Source: Sporosarcina sp. ACRSM (GTDB taxonomy: Bacteria; Bacillota; Bacilli; Bacillales_A; Planococcaceae). Taken from it: DNA of 64,000 nucleotides. Of this stretch, positions 7,406 through 15,642 are shown piece by piece (the first letter of the stretch is position 1; each line of letters begins with the position of its first letter). The position numbers and the translations under genes were made by a program. Where the stretch lies: positions 248,001-312,000 of the forward strand of contig NZ_JAKRNU010000003.1 in assembly GCF_022346545.1 (NCBI RefSeq), given 5' to 3'. Under the pieces are notes generated by a model, which had not been told where the DNA came from, searched no databases, and worked only from the letters and a program-made list of their open reading frames with translations.

Positions 7406-9139
7406 TTGGAAAAGAAACAAGGCGGTTTAAAGCCGTTTTTCACACTTATTTTATCTACAAAAATCCCCAAGCTGGCACTCATTGTTGGTTTAACGGCAAG
7501 TGTTCTCACTACGCTAGCCGGGCTAGTTGTTCCGTTGCTGACGAAAAATTTAGTAGACGGTTTTGAAGTTGCTTCTTTAAGCATTCCGCTGATGATTGGG
7601 ATTGGGGCGGCCTTTATCGTTCAAGCAATCATTAACGGGATTTCCATTTACTCGCTCAGTTATGTGGGACAAAAAGTGGTGGCTCGGTTGCGCGATCGGA
7701 TGTGGACAAAACTGATCCGCTTGCCTGTCAGCCATTTTGATAAGGAAACGAGCGGTGAAACGGTCAGTCGTGTTGTCAATGATACGGGAATCGTGCGGGA
7801 GTTGATTTCACAACATTTACCACAATTTATCACAGGCATCATTTCGATTATCGGTGCGGTGACGATTTTACTTATCATGGACTGGAAAATGACGCTTATT
7901 ATGTTAATTTCTGTGCCGATTACAGTCGCTATCATGATTCCGCTCGGCACGAAAATGGCGAAGATTTCGCGGGGGTTGCAAGATGAAACAGCGGTGTTTA
8001 CGGGCCATATCCAACAGACGCTCGGTGAAATCCGCTTAATGAAAGCATCCAATGCCGAACAGAATGAAGAGGCGAAAGGATTAGCCGGTATTGGGAAATT
8101 GCTTGGATTTGGATTGAAGGAAGCCCGTATTACGGCGCTGATCGCGCCACTTATGTATTTAGTTGTCATGGTAGTCATTGTCATGATCATCGGCTATGGC
8201 GGGATGCGTGTGGCGAATGGAACGATGACAACAGGTGCACTTGTTGCATTTTTGCTCTATTTATTCCAGATCATTTTTCCAATCACCTCTTTTGCCATGT
8301 TCTTTACGCAACTGCAAAAAGCGAAAGGAGCCACAGAGCGCATCATCGATATTTTGGAATTGCCGTTGGAAGAAGGGCAGGATGGACTGGAAATGGATAT
8401 CGCCAACAAACCGGTTCACGTTGCCAATGTATCTTTCGCTTATGAAGCGGACGAACCGGTGCTGAAAGGCATCTCCTTTGAAGCACAACCTGGTGAAATG
8501 GTCGCTTTTGCCGGTCCGAGTGGCGGCGGCAAGACGACAATGTTCGGATTGTTGGAACGCTTTTATGAACCGACGGCAGGGGAGATCCGAATCGACGATA
8601 CGCCAGTCAAAGCGTTATCGATGGCGTCCTGGCGCAGTCAGATCGGTTATGTCTCACAAGAAAGCGCCATGATGGCCGGCACAATCCGTGAAAACTTATG
8701 CTACGGCTTGAAAGAGATGGAAGACATTACAGACGAACGGTTATGGGAAGTCGCGGGAATGGCCTATGCCGATGAATTCATCAAAACTTTCCCGAACGGA
8801 TTGGATACTGAAGTAGGGGAACGTGGTGTGAAACTGTCAGGCGGTCAAAGACAACGGATCGCCATTGCCCGTGCCTTTTTGCGAGATCCGAAAATATTGA
8901 TGATGGACGAAGCGACCGCAAGCCTCGACAGCCAATCGGAAGGTGTCGTCCAAGAAGCACTCACGCGATTAATGGAGGGACGCACAACATTTGTTATCGC
9001 CCACAGGCTATCCACAATTGTCGATGCGGATAAAATTATCTTCATTGAAGATGGGCAAGTGACGGGTATGGGAACCCATCAAGAATTGACGCAATCCCAT
9101 GCATTGTACCGGGAATTTGCGGAGCAGCAATTGGCGTAA
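7406..9139 (+). CDS. bmrA: BmrA-type homodimeric multidrug ABC exporter
   Basis: The product (577 residues from TTG 7406) is an ABC half-transporter with six membrane helices followed by one nucleotide-binding domain. Strong textual similarity to B. subtilis BmrA is seen throughout, e.g. LVVPLLTKNLVDGF, KLPVSHFDKETSGETVSRVVNDT and GALVAFLLYLFQIIFPI. The ATPase has Walker A GPSGGGKTT, signature LSGGQRQR, Walker B ILMMDEATASLD with the catalytic Glu, and the H-loop IAHRLST, so a homodimer would have two working sites. BmrA exports amphiphilic drugs across the cytoplasmic membrane. TTG at 7406 has GGAG 9 nt upstream; an earlier in-frame TTG at 7391 contains that site. The gene appears to be transcribed alone. 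Confidence 0.9.
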   Translation: MEKKQGGLKPFFTLILSTKIPKLALIVGLTASVLTTLAGLVVPLLTKNLVDGFEVASLSIPLMIGIGAAFIVQAIINGISIYSLSYVGQKVVARLRDRMWTKLIRLPVSHFDKETSGETVSRVVNDTGIVRELISQHLPQFITGIISIIGAVTILLIMDWKMTLIMLISVPITVAIMIPLGTKMAKISRGLQDETAVFTGHIQQTLGEIRLMKASNAEQNEEAKGLAGIGKLLGFGLKEARITALIAPLMYLVVMVVIVMIIGYGGMRVANGTMTTGALVAFLLYLFQIIFPITSFAMFFTQLQKAKGATERIIDILELPLEEGQDGLEMDIANKPVHVANVSFAYEADEPVLKGISFEAQPGEMVAFAGPSGGGKTTMFGLLERFYEPTAGEIRIDDTPVKALSMASWRSQIGYVSQESAMMAGTIRENLCYGLKEMEDITDERLWEVAGMAYADEFIKTFPNGLDTEVGERGVKLSGGQRQRIAIARAFLRDPKILMMDEATASLDSQSEGVVQEALTRLMEGRTTFVIAHRLSTIVDADKIIFIEDGQVTGMGTHQELTQSHALYREFAEQQLA

Positions 9140-9186
9140 TGAAATATAGTACCCCTCAGGGTAACAATAAAACCAATTGAACACAT

Positions 9187-9225
9187 AAAAAAAGTGCCGA
9201 ATCATCGATATTTGGCACTCTTTTT
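9187..9225. terminator. Bidirectional terminator between bmrA and the UvrA-like gene
   Basis: AAAAAAAGTGCCGAA pairs with TTTGGCACTCTTTTT across a 9-nt loop between the two convergent stops. Confidence 0.88.
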
Positions 9226-9233
9226 AAATAGGG

Positions 9234-11705
9234 TCAAACCTTCAAATAAGCCCCTGTAAATGAATTTTCATTCGCTGCAATTTCCTCTGGCGTCCCTTCG
9301 GCAACAACCCTACCGCCTGCTTCACCGCCTGCCGGTCCGATGTCGATTACCCAATCGGAAGCTTGGATGATGTCGCTATTATGCTCGACAATGATAACGG
9401 TGTTGCCGGCATCGACGAGTTTGTTCAACAGGACTAATAGCTTCTTTACATCATTCGGATGGAGGCCTGTGGACGGCTCGTCCAAAATGTAAAGGGTGTG
9501 GCCTGATGCCGGCTTGCTCAATTCGCGGGCCAGTTTCAGCCGTTGCCCTTCACCGCCTGATAGCGTTGTGACAGATTGGCCCCATTGCAAGTAGCCGAGT
9601 CCGACATCATTCAATAACTGGACGATTTTGGTGATTTTCTTATTCTCTTTAAATAAAGGTAAACTTTCTTCGATGCTCAAATCGAGGATGCTTGAGATCG
9701 TGTACCCTTTGTACGTGACGGCTAGTACTTCATCTTTGAAACGTTTTCCGTGACATACCGGACATGTAACTTCCAAGTCAGGAAGAAAGTGCATATTTAC
9801 TAGCACATATCCAAGTCCTTCACAATTTTCGCATCGCCCTCCCGCTGTATTGAAGGAGAAATGTTTTGGAGTCAATTTTTTTGCCTTCGCTTCCGGCAAT
9901 GCTGCAAATAAGTTGCGAAGCAGGGTAAAGACTTCTGTATAGGTTCCGATATTGGAACGTTTCATGCGACCCATTGGAGATTGGCCGACTGTGATCATTT
10001 TTGTGATCGCTTCAAAGCCGGTAATGTCATCGCAGCCATTGTAGTGATTCTTTGTTGTTTCATTGGCGGAAAGGACATCAAATAGCAGTGTCGATTTGCC
10101 TGATCCTGATACACCGGTGACGGAAATAAGGCAACCGAGTGGGAATGAAACATCGATGTTTTTCAAATTATGTTTATGGGCATTATGGATGGTCAATTGT
10201 TGACCTGTCCCTTTCCGCCTGTTGTTTGGAACGACTGTGTCATTTTTGATATAAGCACCTGTCACAGAATCAGGTTGCTCTTTTAATGCGTGCAGAAGAC
10301 CTTCTCCGACAATTCTTCCGCCTAAACGGCCTGCGCCTGGTCCCATATCGATGATGTGGTCGGCCTCCTCCATAACGGCGACATCATGTTCGATGACGAG
10401 CACCGTATTGTCCAAGTCACGGAGCTGTTTCATCACTTTCACTAAGCCTTGTGTATCTTTCGGATGCAAGCCTGTCGTCGGTTCGTCCAAGATGTAGAGC
10501 ACGCCCGTCAGTCCCGAGCCAAGAATTGATGCCAACCGCAATCTCTGTGATTCACCGCCGGATAATGTGACGGCTTGTCGGTCGAGGGAAAGGTAGCCGA
10601 GCCCTACATCTATGATGCGTTGCAATTTGATCGTTAAATCATGCAGAAATGTCTCGACCATTTGACGGTTTTCTGCGGTCAGTTTCTGATCGACTTGCCG
10701 AAGCCATTTCATCATGTTTTCGAGGGAGTATTGGGAAACATCGGCAATGGAAGTTCCGGAAACATTGACGAGCAAGCTTTCTCTTTTCAAGCGTCGCCCT
10801 TCGCATTCCGGGCATGTTTGCTCGTAGAAAAATTCTGCTTCCCCGGAATTCCCTTCTTTCTCTTTGTACCTTCTCCACATTCCGGTGATGACCCCTTCGA
10901 ATTTCCCTTTCGTAACGCTTTTCGGCGGCTTGATATCTGGGAAATGGGAAGCGAATCGTTCATCTTCAGCGCCATAATAAAGCAAGTCGCGTTGAACTTG
11001 TGTGTAGTCTTTCAGTGGGGCGTGAATATCAAAATCAAAGCCGTAATGTTTGGCAGCGGCTTGCAAAATATTGCTTTGATACGTATTGTACGTTTCGAAC
11101 CAAAATGTGATGGCGCCGTCCATGATGCTCAGTTCCTCATTGAAGACGGCTTCGAGATCGATATTGGCGACTGTTCCCATGCCGTCACAAGTCCCGCAAG
11201 CCCCATCCGGTGTGTTGAATGAAAAATGGGATCGTGTCAATTTCAGTTGCCGATGGTCACAATGGGGACAATCGATGAATTGGTCGAAGCTAAACGGCTC
11301 CTCCTCGTTGGTAATGACTTCATTTGTCGGTGGTATGATTGTCCCACAGTTTTCACAAGGGCGTTCACCGATTTTTTCGTAGATCAATCGCAAATACGTG
11401 TACATATCGGTGACTGTGCCGACCGTCGAACGCGGATTGCGGTTCGTGACATGCTGCCCGATACTGATGGAAGGGGAAAGCCCGATAATCGAATCGACAT
11501 TCGGTTTGCTAATGGCGTCCGTTGTCAAACCGCTGGACTCCATATATTGCCTTTGACACTCCCGTTGCAAAATATCCATCGCAAGAGTGGATTTGCCGGA
11601 GCCTGACGGACCTGTCAGCACGACAAATTGATGTTTTGGAATATCAAGTGAAATGTTTTTCAAATTATGTTCGCGTGCGCCATTGATTCGAATGCTGTTT
11701 TTCAA
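9234..11705 (-). CDS. Short UvrA paralogue (UvrA2-like ABC ATPase)
   Basis: The 823-residue protein has the tandem ABC layout of UvrA. The first domain has Walker A TGPSGSGKST and signature LSGGESQR; the second has TGVSGSGKST, LSGGEGQR and Walker B TLYILDEPSTGLHP. Zinc CxxC pairs are visible (CENC, CPHC, CGTC, CENC, CPVC). It is over 100 residues shorter than the usual UvrA (about 940-960). The missing part lies between IYEKIGERP and the SFNTPDGACGTC motif, where full-length UvrA has its UvrB-binding domain. This matches UvrA2-class proteins, some tied to resistance to DNA-binding drugs or to damage tolerance. TTG at 11705 follows GGAGGG. The true uvrA would lie elsewhere in the genome. Confidence 0.85.
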   Translation of the reverse strand: MKNSIRINGAREHNLKNISLDIPKHQFVVLTGPSGSGKSTLAMDILQRECQRQYMESSGLTTDAISKPNVDSIIGLSPSISIGQHVTNRNPRSTVGTVTDMYTYLRLIYEKIGERPCENCGTIIPPTNEVITNEEEPFSFDQFIDCPHCDHRQLKLTRSHFSFNTPDGACGTCDGMGTVANIDLEAVFNEELSIMDGAITFWFETYNTYQSNILQAAAKHYGFDFDIHAPLKDYTQVQRDLLYYGAEDERFASHFPDIKPPKSVTKGKFEGVITGMWRRYKEKEGNSGEAEFFYEQTCPECEGRRLKRESLLVNVSGTSIADVSQYSLENMMKWLRQVDQKLTAENRQMVETFLHDLTIKLQRIIDVGLGYLSLDRQAVTLSGGESQRLRLASILGSGLTGVLYILDEPTTGLHPKDTQGLVKVMKQLRDLDNTVLVIEHDVAVMEEADHIIDMGPGAGRLGGRIVGEGLLHALKEQPDSVTGAYIKNDTVVPNNRRKGTGQQLTIHNAHKHNLKNIDVSFPLGCLISVTGVSGSGKSTLLFDVLSANETTKNHYNGCDDITGFEAITKMITVGQSPMGRMKRSNIGTYTEVFTLLRNLFAALPEAKAKKLTPKHFSFNTAGGRCENCEGLGYVLVNMHFLPDLEVTCPVCHGKRFKDEVLAVTYKGYTISSILDLSIEESLPLFKENKKITKIVQLLNDVGLGYLQWGQSVTTLSGGEGQRLKLARELSKPASGHTLYILDEPSTGLHPNDVKKLLVLLNKLVDAGNTVIIVEHNSDIIQASDWVIDIGPAGGEAGGRVVAEGTPEEIAANENSFTGAYLKV

Positions 11706-11804
11706 GATAAAGTTCCCTCCAATTCAGTGGATCTCTCTATTATCATACATGAGGCAAATGATAAAGTTACCCGGGAATTAAACCGTATAAAATCATCATT
11801 GGTA

Positions 11805-12099
11805 TTTAACTTGATTCAGCAGAAGTCCCCCACTTCCATAAGTGGCGGGATGGATGCCAGAAGGCATTTCAATCAGAGGGAGTCCAAACTCCCTGTAGCT
11901 GACGCTTCGCTTTCAGTACAAAAACATTTGCTGATTAGAGGAACTCAGGCTAAGTTCGCCGCGTCCTGAATGAAAGTGCCTTAATTTCCGCAAATAAAAC
12001 GCAGAAATACGGCAAATCAAACCCTTCGCTGTTTGATTGGCAACGCCTGAGTGACCAACATCCTGTTGGCCCAAGCCTCCGGCGGATGTCACAGATTTT
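11805..12099 (+). repeat. Structured MITE-like repeat, copy R1, in a 383-nt gene-free gap
   Basis: The element starts with TTTAACTTGATTCAGCA (11805-11821). A first hairpin CCACTT/AAGTGG (11830-11845) and a second AGGGAG/CTCCCT with loop TCCAAA (11877-11894) follow, then a segment at 11894-11937. It ends in CCTCCGGCGGATGTCACAG (from 12076). The first hairpin and the second, with its shared loop, recur with compensating changes in copy R2 (15191-15315). The segment at 11894-11937 recurs inverted in copy R3 (29510-29584). The R3 end shows that TTTAACTTGATTCAGCA also exists as an inverted terminal repeat. The right edge supplies the stop codon of the neighbouring M20 gene. No transposase is present. 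From memory the hairpin region resembles ends of IS200/IS605-type elements; this was not checked. Confidence 0.6.
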
Positions 12100-13396
12100 G
12101 AAGGGTAGGGGTATCACTTAACCCATTTTTCGGGGTGTTACACCATTCATAAATGAACCGAATCATCACTTTCGTGAAATCCACGAGCTGTTCAATGCGG
12201 ACTTTTTCATTTACTGCATGCGCGTTTTGTAAGTCTCCTGGACCGTAAATGACGGTTTGAATTCCTGCATCTCCAAGCCATCCACCATCGGTAACGGTAG
12301 GGGAGTAATCGACAATGGCTGGGATGTTCAATTGGGATTCGTGACAACGTGACAATAATTGGACGCCGGGCGCTTCCGGGTCTATTTCTAATGAAGGGAA
12401 GATCTCACCCTTGTCCTCAATCATCGACGTCCCACCCCATTCAAATATCGGTGGATTATCGCGTAGCCAACTATCGCTTTCGGCGACTTTACGTAAATGC
12501 ATTTCGACTTCTTCTGCTACTTGTTCATGTGTTTCATCGGGATAAAAATGAACGGTAATCCACAATCGACATTCATCCGCGATAAAAGCTGGATGTCTGC
12601 CACCTTCAATGACGGCAGGGTTAATGGTTGAGGAGCCGGCTGGGAATCCGGGGTAACTTTTCATAACAGCCCAATGTCGTTCCAAGTCTTGTAATCCAGC
12701 AATCATTTTCATCATCTTTTCTATGGCGCTTGCACCGTGAAGACCACCACCTGCGTGAATCATACTTCTTCGCGTAGCGTCATGATGTGTTGTTGGGCTT
12801 TTGATCGTCACCCATCCGGTGATGACGCCGCCTTGCCCTTGGATATGAAGATCGGATGTATCGACAACGACCGCGAAATCGGCAGTATAGCCCCTTTGCG
12901 TACACGCTAGTGTTCCGGCTTCGCCTACTTCTTCACCAATTACAGATTGGAAAATCAAATCGCCTGCAAGTTCGAGGTTGGCCTCTTTCAATAATTGAAT
13001 GGCAAACAGGGAAGCGGCTAATCCGCCTTTCATATCTGCCGCACCTCGTCCGATCAAATGTCCGTCCTGAATCGTCGGTTGAAAGGGGCTTGTAGCCCAT
13101 TGCTCCTGTACGTCAATTTCAGCTACATCGACATGCCCGTTAATGATAAGGCTATTATGTAGTTTGGCATCTGTCCCTTTTAGTAAACCTACAACGTTCG
13201 GATCATTAGGATACACATCCCACTGGTCGATTGCAAAGTCCAGTGTTCTTAAAAAGTTAGCAATAAACTCCTGTGCTTCTTTCGTGTTCCGCGCTGGCGG
13301 GCTTGGCGTTTCAAACTGAATCAGCGTCTTTGCAAGATGGACGAGCTCATCTTGTCGTTCTTCCACTTGTGCAATGACTTGCTCAATTGAGCGCAT
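12089..13396 (-). CDS. ylmB: M20 family deacylase, probable N-formyl-aminopyrimidine deformylase for thiamine salvage (YlmB type)
   Basis: The 435-residue product is an M20 metallohydrolase: NGHVDVAEI, GRGAADMKGGLAA, the acid/base pair GEEVGEAG, VVDTSD and a C-terminal AHAVNE His. A TPP riboswitch and attenuator directly precede it, which places it in thiamine metabolism. B. subtilis YlmB removes the formyl group from a base-degraded thiamine pyrimidine so that the pyrimidine can be reused. That role is inferred from family plus riboswitch; no other thiamine gene is nearby. ATG at 13396 follows AGGGGAGG; longer frames run into the riboswitch and are not used. The last residues (about SDTPTLQNL) are encoded inside repeat R1, so the original C-terminus may have been replaced. 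Confidence 0.85.
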   Translation of the reverse strand: MRSIEQVIAQVEERQDELVHLAKTLIQFETPSPPARNTKEAQEFIANFLRTLDFAIDQWDVYPNDPNVVGLLKGTDAKLHNSLIINGHVDVAEIDVQEQWATSPFQPTIQDGHLIGRGAADMKGGLAASLFAIQLLKEANLELAGDLIFQSVIGEEVGEAGTLACTQRGYTADFAVVVDTSDLHIQGQGGVITGWVTIKSPTTHHDATRRSMIHAGGGLHGASAIEKMMKMIAGLQDLERHWAVMKSYPGFPAGSSTINPAVIEGGRHPAFIADECRLWITVHFYPDETHEQVAEEVEMHLRKVAESDSWLRDNPPIFEWGGTSMIEDKGEIFPSLEIDPEAPGVQLLSRCHESQLNIPAIVDYSPTVTDGGWLGDAGIQTVIYGPGDLQNAHAVNEKVRIEQLVDFTKVMIRFIYEWCNTPKNGLSDTPTLQNL

Positions 13397-13422
13397 AAAT
13401 AATCCTCCCCTTATTTGAAATG

Positions 13423-13454
13423 AAAAAACCACTTTCACAGAATGGAAAGTGGTT
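13423..13454 (-). terminator. Riboswitch-controlled transcription attenuator
   Basis: On the minus strand AACCACTTTC pairs with GAAAGTGGTT and is followed by TTTTTT, ending about 27 nt before the ylmB start. The upstream GGGAAGTGGT at the 3' edge of the TPP aptamer can pair with ACCACTT and so act as antiterminator when TPP is low. Confidence 0.88.
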
Positions 13455-13489
13455 ACACACAACGAAAAATGCGTGAACAAGTTGTACCA

Positions 13490-13569
13490 CTTCCCTACGC
13501 TAGCATGATCTAGGTCAGGTGATTAGGGTTGAGAACATGGTTCTCTCTCAGCTGGGCAGCACCCCTAGG
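13490..13569 (-). promoter_or_regulatory. TPP (thiamine pyrophosphate) riboswitch
   Basis: Read on the minus strand, the conserved THI-element blocks appear in order: AGGGGTGC, the core GCTGAGAGA, ACCCTAATCACCTGA, TCTAGGTCA-complement CCTAGATCATGC and the closing AGCGTAGGGAAG. These are the standard P2-P3 and P4-P5 landmarks. The terminator downstream implies that TPP binding stops transcription of the M20 gene. Confidence 0.95.
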
Positions 13570-13731
13570 GTATCGATGATAATTGAAATGAATCTATCTT
13601 TACCATCGCATGGTTTGAAAATTAAGTCAATCAGCGGGATGATGCGGATAGTTATCGCCGTTTTGGGGGTTGATGCAAAGGTGAAAGATAATTATGATTA
13701 GGTAAATGAATTAGTTGAAAGGGGAAGTAAC

Positions 13732-14361
13732 GTGCTTGACTTGTCTACTTTAGGTGCATTTATTGTTGTGGTTATCGGTTTGTTTTTGATACCGGGGCCT
13801 GCTGTATTTTTAACAATCACACGAGCAGCGCAGGGAGGTCATAAAACGGGAATTATGACGGGGCTTGGCATTGCCACGGGCGATTTTCTACATGTATTGC
13901 TTGCCGCTGTCGGATTCTCGGCAATACTTATGACTTCTGCGGTTGCGTTTAATGTCGTGAAATTTGTGGGAGCAGCTTATTTATTATATATGGGGATTCG
14001 TGCGATTTTCGCGAAAACGGCAACCTCAAAGATGCCGGATGTATCACATGTTTCTGCAGCACGCGCTTATGGACATGGGGTTTTGGTAGAGGCTTTGAAT
14101 CCCAAATCTGCACTCTTCTTTTTAGCTTTATTCCCGCAATTCGTTCATCCGGAAAAAGGATCGACCCTTGCCCAATTTTTAACGCTCGGAGTCATTTTTG
14201 TTGTAATGAGTATCCTCTATACATCGACTTTGTCGATTGGTACGGGAACAATCACGCGATGGATGAAGCGGGGGTCATCCGGGTTTGGCCGGTGGGGCAA
14301 TAAATTTGTCGGTTTGGTCTATATCGTCATCGGTTTACGGGTAGTCTTCCAAAGCCGATAA
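13732..14361 (+). CDS. LysE/RhtB family amino-acid exporter
   Basis: The 209-residue, six-helix membrane protein matches the LysE/RhtB family. It has the N-terminal FLIPGPAVFLTITRAAQGGHKTGIMTGLGIATGD motif, where the GPA and G-rich stretch are typical, and NPKSALFFLALFPQFV in the middle. Members export amino acids such as homoserine, threonine, leucine or lysine; the substrate cannot be read here. GTG at 13732 follows AAAGGGG at good spacing. It runs divergently from the riboswitch-controlled gene and probably stands alone. Confidence 0.85.
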   Translation: MLDLSTLGAFIVVVIGLFLIPGPAVFLTITRAAQGGHKTGIMTGLGIATGDFLHVLLAAVGFSAILMTSAVAFNVVKFVGAAYLLYMGIRAIFAKTATSKMPDVSHVSAARAYGHGVLVEALNPKSALFFLALFPQFVHPEKGSTLAQFLTLGVIFVVMSILYTSTLSIGTGTITRWMKRGSSGFGRWGNKFVGLVYIVIGLRVVFQSR

Positions 14362-14512
14362 GCGAATACTAAGGACAAGCTTGATTGTGTAGGGGCAGTC
14401 GCCAGCATAATTCGTTTTTTATTGAATCCAAAGTCCTGTTTCACTGATATGTGATAGGGAAACGCTGATATTGGCACCTCGAGCGCTGATTAGTCTCTTC
14501 TAAAGCAAACAC

Positions 14513-14574
14513 TTGCATCATTTTAGCGTTGGATGTATTATAGTGACCAAGTGACCGGGAATGTATTTTGGTCA
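14513..14574 (+). promoter_or_regulatory. Sigma-A-like promoter with overlapping putative TetR operator
   Basis: A TTGCAT (-35) and TATTAT (-10) are separated by 17 nt (14513-14541). Just downstream, TGACCAA (14544-14550) and TTGGTCA (14568-14574) form an inverted repeat, with a second GTGACC between them. The position fits autoregulation of the TetR gene that follows. Confidence 0.65.
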
Positions 14575-14589
14575 TAAGGAGGACTCCTT

Positions 14590-15177
14590 TTGAAGCGAGG
14601 TGGAGAAATGGACCGTAGACAGGAGATCATGGCAGCGGCAGCCAAGTCATTTTCACTGTTCGGCTACAAGGCGACGACGATGGATCAGGTTGCCAAAATT
14701 GCAAATGTCGGCAAAGGGACCATCTATACGTTTTTTTCGAATAAAGAGGAATTGTTCAATGCCGTCGTGCTTAAAATGATCGATGAAATGCGAGAAGAGG
14801 CGGATGCCGTTTCTATGGAAGGCGCGTCGTTTGAGCAAAATGCACATGCCAGATTGATGCGCATGCTCAAGTTTCGTAAGACCCACCAATTATATGCCAA
14901 ATTGATTGATGAAGAAAAAGAATTGCGTACCCCTGCCGTAAGCGAAGTTTTACAGGCGATCGAGCAAGAAATTGTTACCTATATTAAAGAAAAAATTGAA
15001 AAGGCGGTTGCGAAAGGCGAGTTGAAGCCTTGCGATACCGAATTGGTCGCCTACTTGCTATTCAAATCTTACCTTGCCCTTGTCGCGGATTGGAGCAAAA
15101 ATCACGATGAAGAGCTTGGCGAAGAGCGGATTGCTACGTTATTAAGTGGAACCATTTTTAAAAGTCTCTTAGTTTGA
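14590..15177 (+). CDS. TetR family transcriptional regulator
   Basis: The 195-residue product has an N-terminal TetR helix-turn-helix (RRQEIMAAAAKSFSLFGYKATTMDQVAKIANVGKGTIYTFFSNKEEL outline, about residues 9-55) and an all-helical ligand domain. TTG at 14590 has a perfect AAGGAGG 7 nt upstream; ATG at 14608 would remove six residues and also has a fair site. Its ligand and targets are unknown, but the operator-like repeat upstream suggests that it represses itself. No transporter gene is coupled to it; the next intact gene lies beyond a repeat region on the other strand. Confidence 0.88.
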   Translation: MKRGGEMDRRQEIMAAAAKSFSLFGYKATTMDQVAKIANVGKGTIYTFFSNKEELFNAVVLKMIDEMREEADAVSMEGASFEQNAHARLMRMLKFRKTHQLYAKLIDEEKELRTPAVSEVLQAIEQEIVTYIKEKIEKAVAKGELKPCDTELVAYLLFKSYLALVADWSKNHDEELGEERIATLLSGTIFKSLLV

Positions 15178-15188
15178 GGCTTTTTTTT
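15161..15188 (+). terminator. Terminator of the TetR gene
   Basis: AAAGTCTC pairs with GAGGCTTT and is followed by a run of T; the stop codon lies in the loop and stem. Confidence 0.8.
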
Positions 15189-15190
15189 AT

Positions 15191-15315
15191 CTTCATTCAG
15201 CAGAAGGCTCCCACCTCTATAGGTGGTGAGATGAATGCGGTTTTGTTTTCCTGTTCAGCGGGTGTCCAAACGCCCGCTGAACGAAGATAAAGCCTCCGGC
15301 GGATGTCACAGATTT
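15191..15315 (+). repeat. Structured repeat, copy R2
   Basis: Hairpin 1 is CCACCT/AGGTGG (15211-15226), closed by an outer CATTC/GAATG pair. Hairpin 2 is GTTCAGCGGG/CCCGCTGAAC (15253-15282) with the same TCCAAA loop as R1. The copy ends in GCCTCCGGCGGATGTCACAG. Relative to R1, both stems differ by paired changes that keep the pairing. Confidence 0.65.
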
Positions 15316-15337
15316 TTTGGAGGAGCTTTTCTCCCGA

Positions 15338-15455
15338 AAGCGAAGGGCGCCTGCTTAGGTGCGACAGGCATAAGGCGAAGATGCGGCGTGGCGTTTTTTG
15401 CCACAGAGCAACTTTGACTTATGACCCGAGCTCCTGGCGCCCGGAGCTAGATGCG
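15338..15455 (+). repeat. Structured element B, copy A
   Basis: The element has nested helices: GGGCGCC/GGCGCCC (15345-15351 with 15436-15442), AGG/CCT, CATAAG/CTTATG (15369-15374 with 15418-15423) and GTGGC/GCCAC around a T-rich loop (15388-15404). A second copy lies at 45514-45630. Downstream, a further small hairpin (ATTACGCC/GGCGTAAT, near 15482-15499) follows. No protein is encoded. Confidence 0.7.
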
Positions 15456-15597
15456 AGCGAGCTCGAAAAAATCTGGACGCAATTACGCCGAGGCGTAATT
15501 GATTTATATATGCCGGTTTGGGTAAAATGATCAATCAGTAAGCTTGAGAAAAAGCAATGACAGGTGCAGAGTGGAACAAGAAACAACGCTCCACCCC

Positions 15598-15632
15598 AAA
15601 AACGCCCCTTGGAGAAATTCTCTTCAAGGGGC
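15598..15632 (-). terminator. Terminator of the SDR gene
   Basis: On the minus strand GCCCCTTG pairs with CAAGGGGC and is followed by GTTTTTGG, just after the SDR stop. Confidence 0.85.
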
Positions 15633-15642
15633 TTATCCTTAT

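Noticed and set aside
10641-11222. 193-codon plus-strand frame and other long opposite-strand frames inside the UvrA-like gene
   Set aside because: They are shadows of a strongly coding minus-strand gene and have no ribosome sites or family features.
11667-11969. 100-codon frame over repeat R1
   Set aside because: It is translated repeat sequence with hairpins and lacks a ribosome site; the same words occur in non-coding copy R3.
12089-13480. Upstream start (13480) for the thiamine-salvage M20 gene
   Set aside because: The extra 28 codons overlap the attenuator stem and the riboswitch edge; ATG 13396 has an ideal ribosome site.
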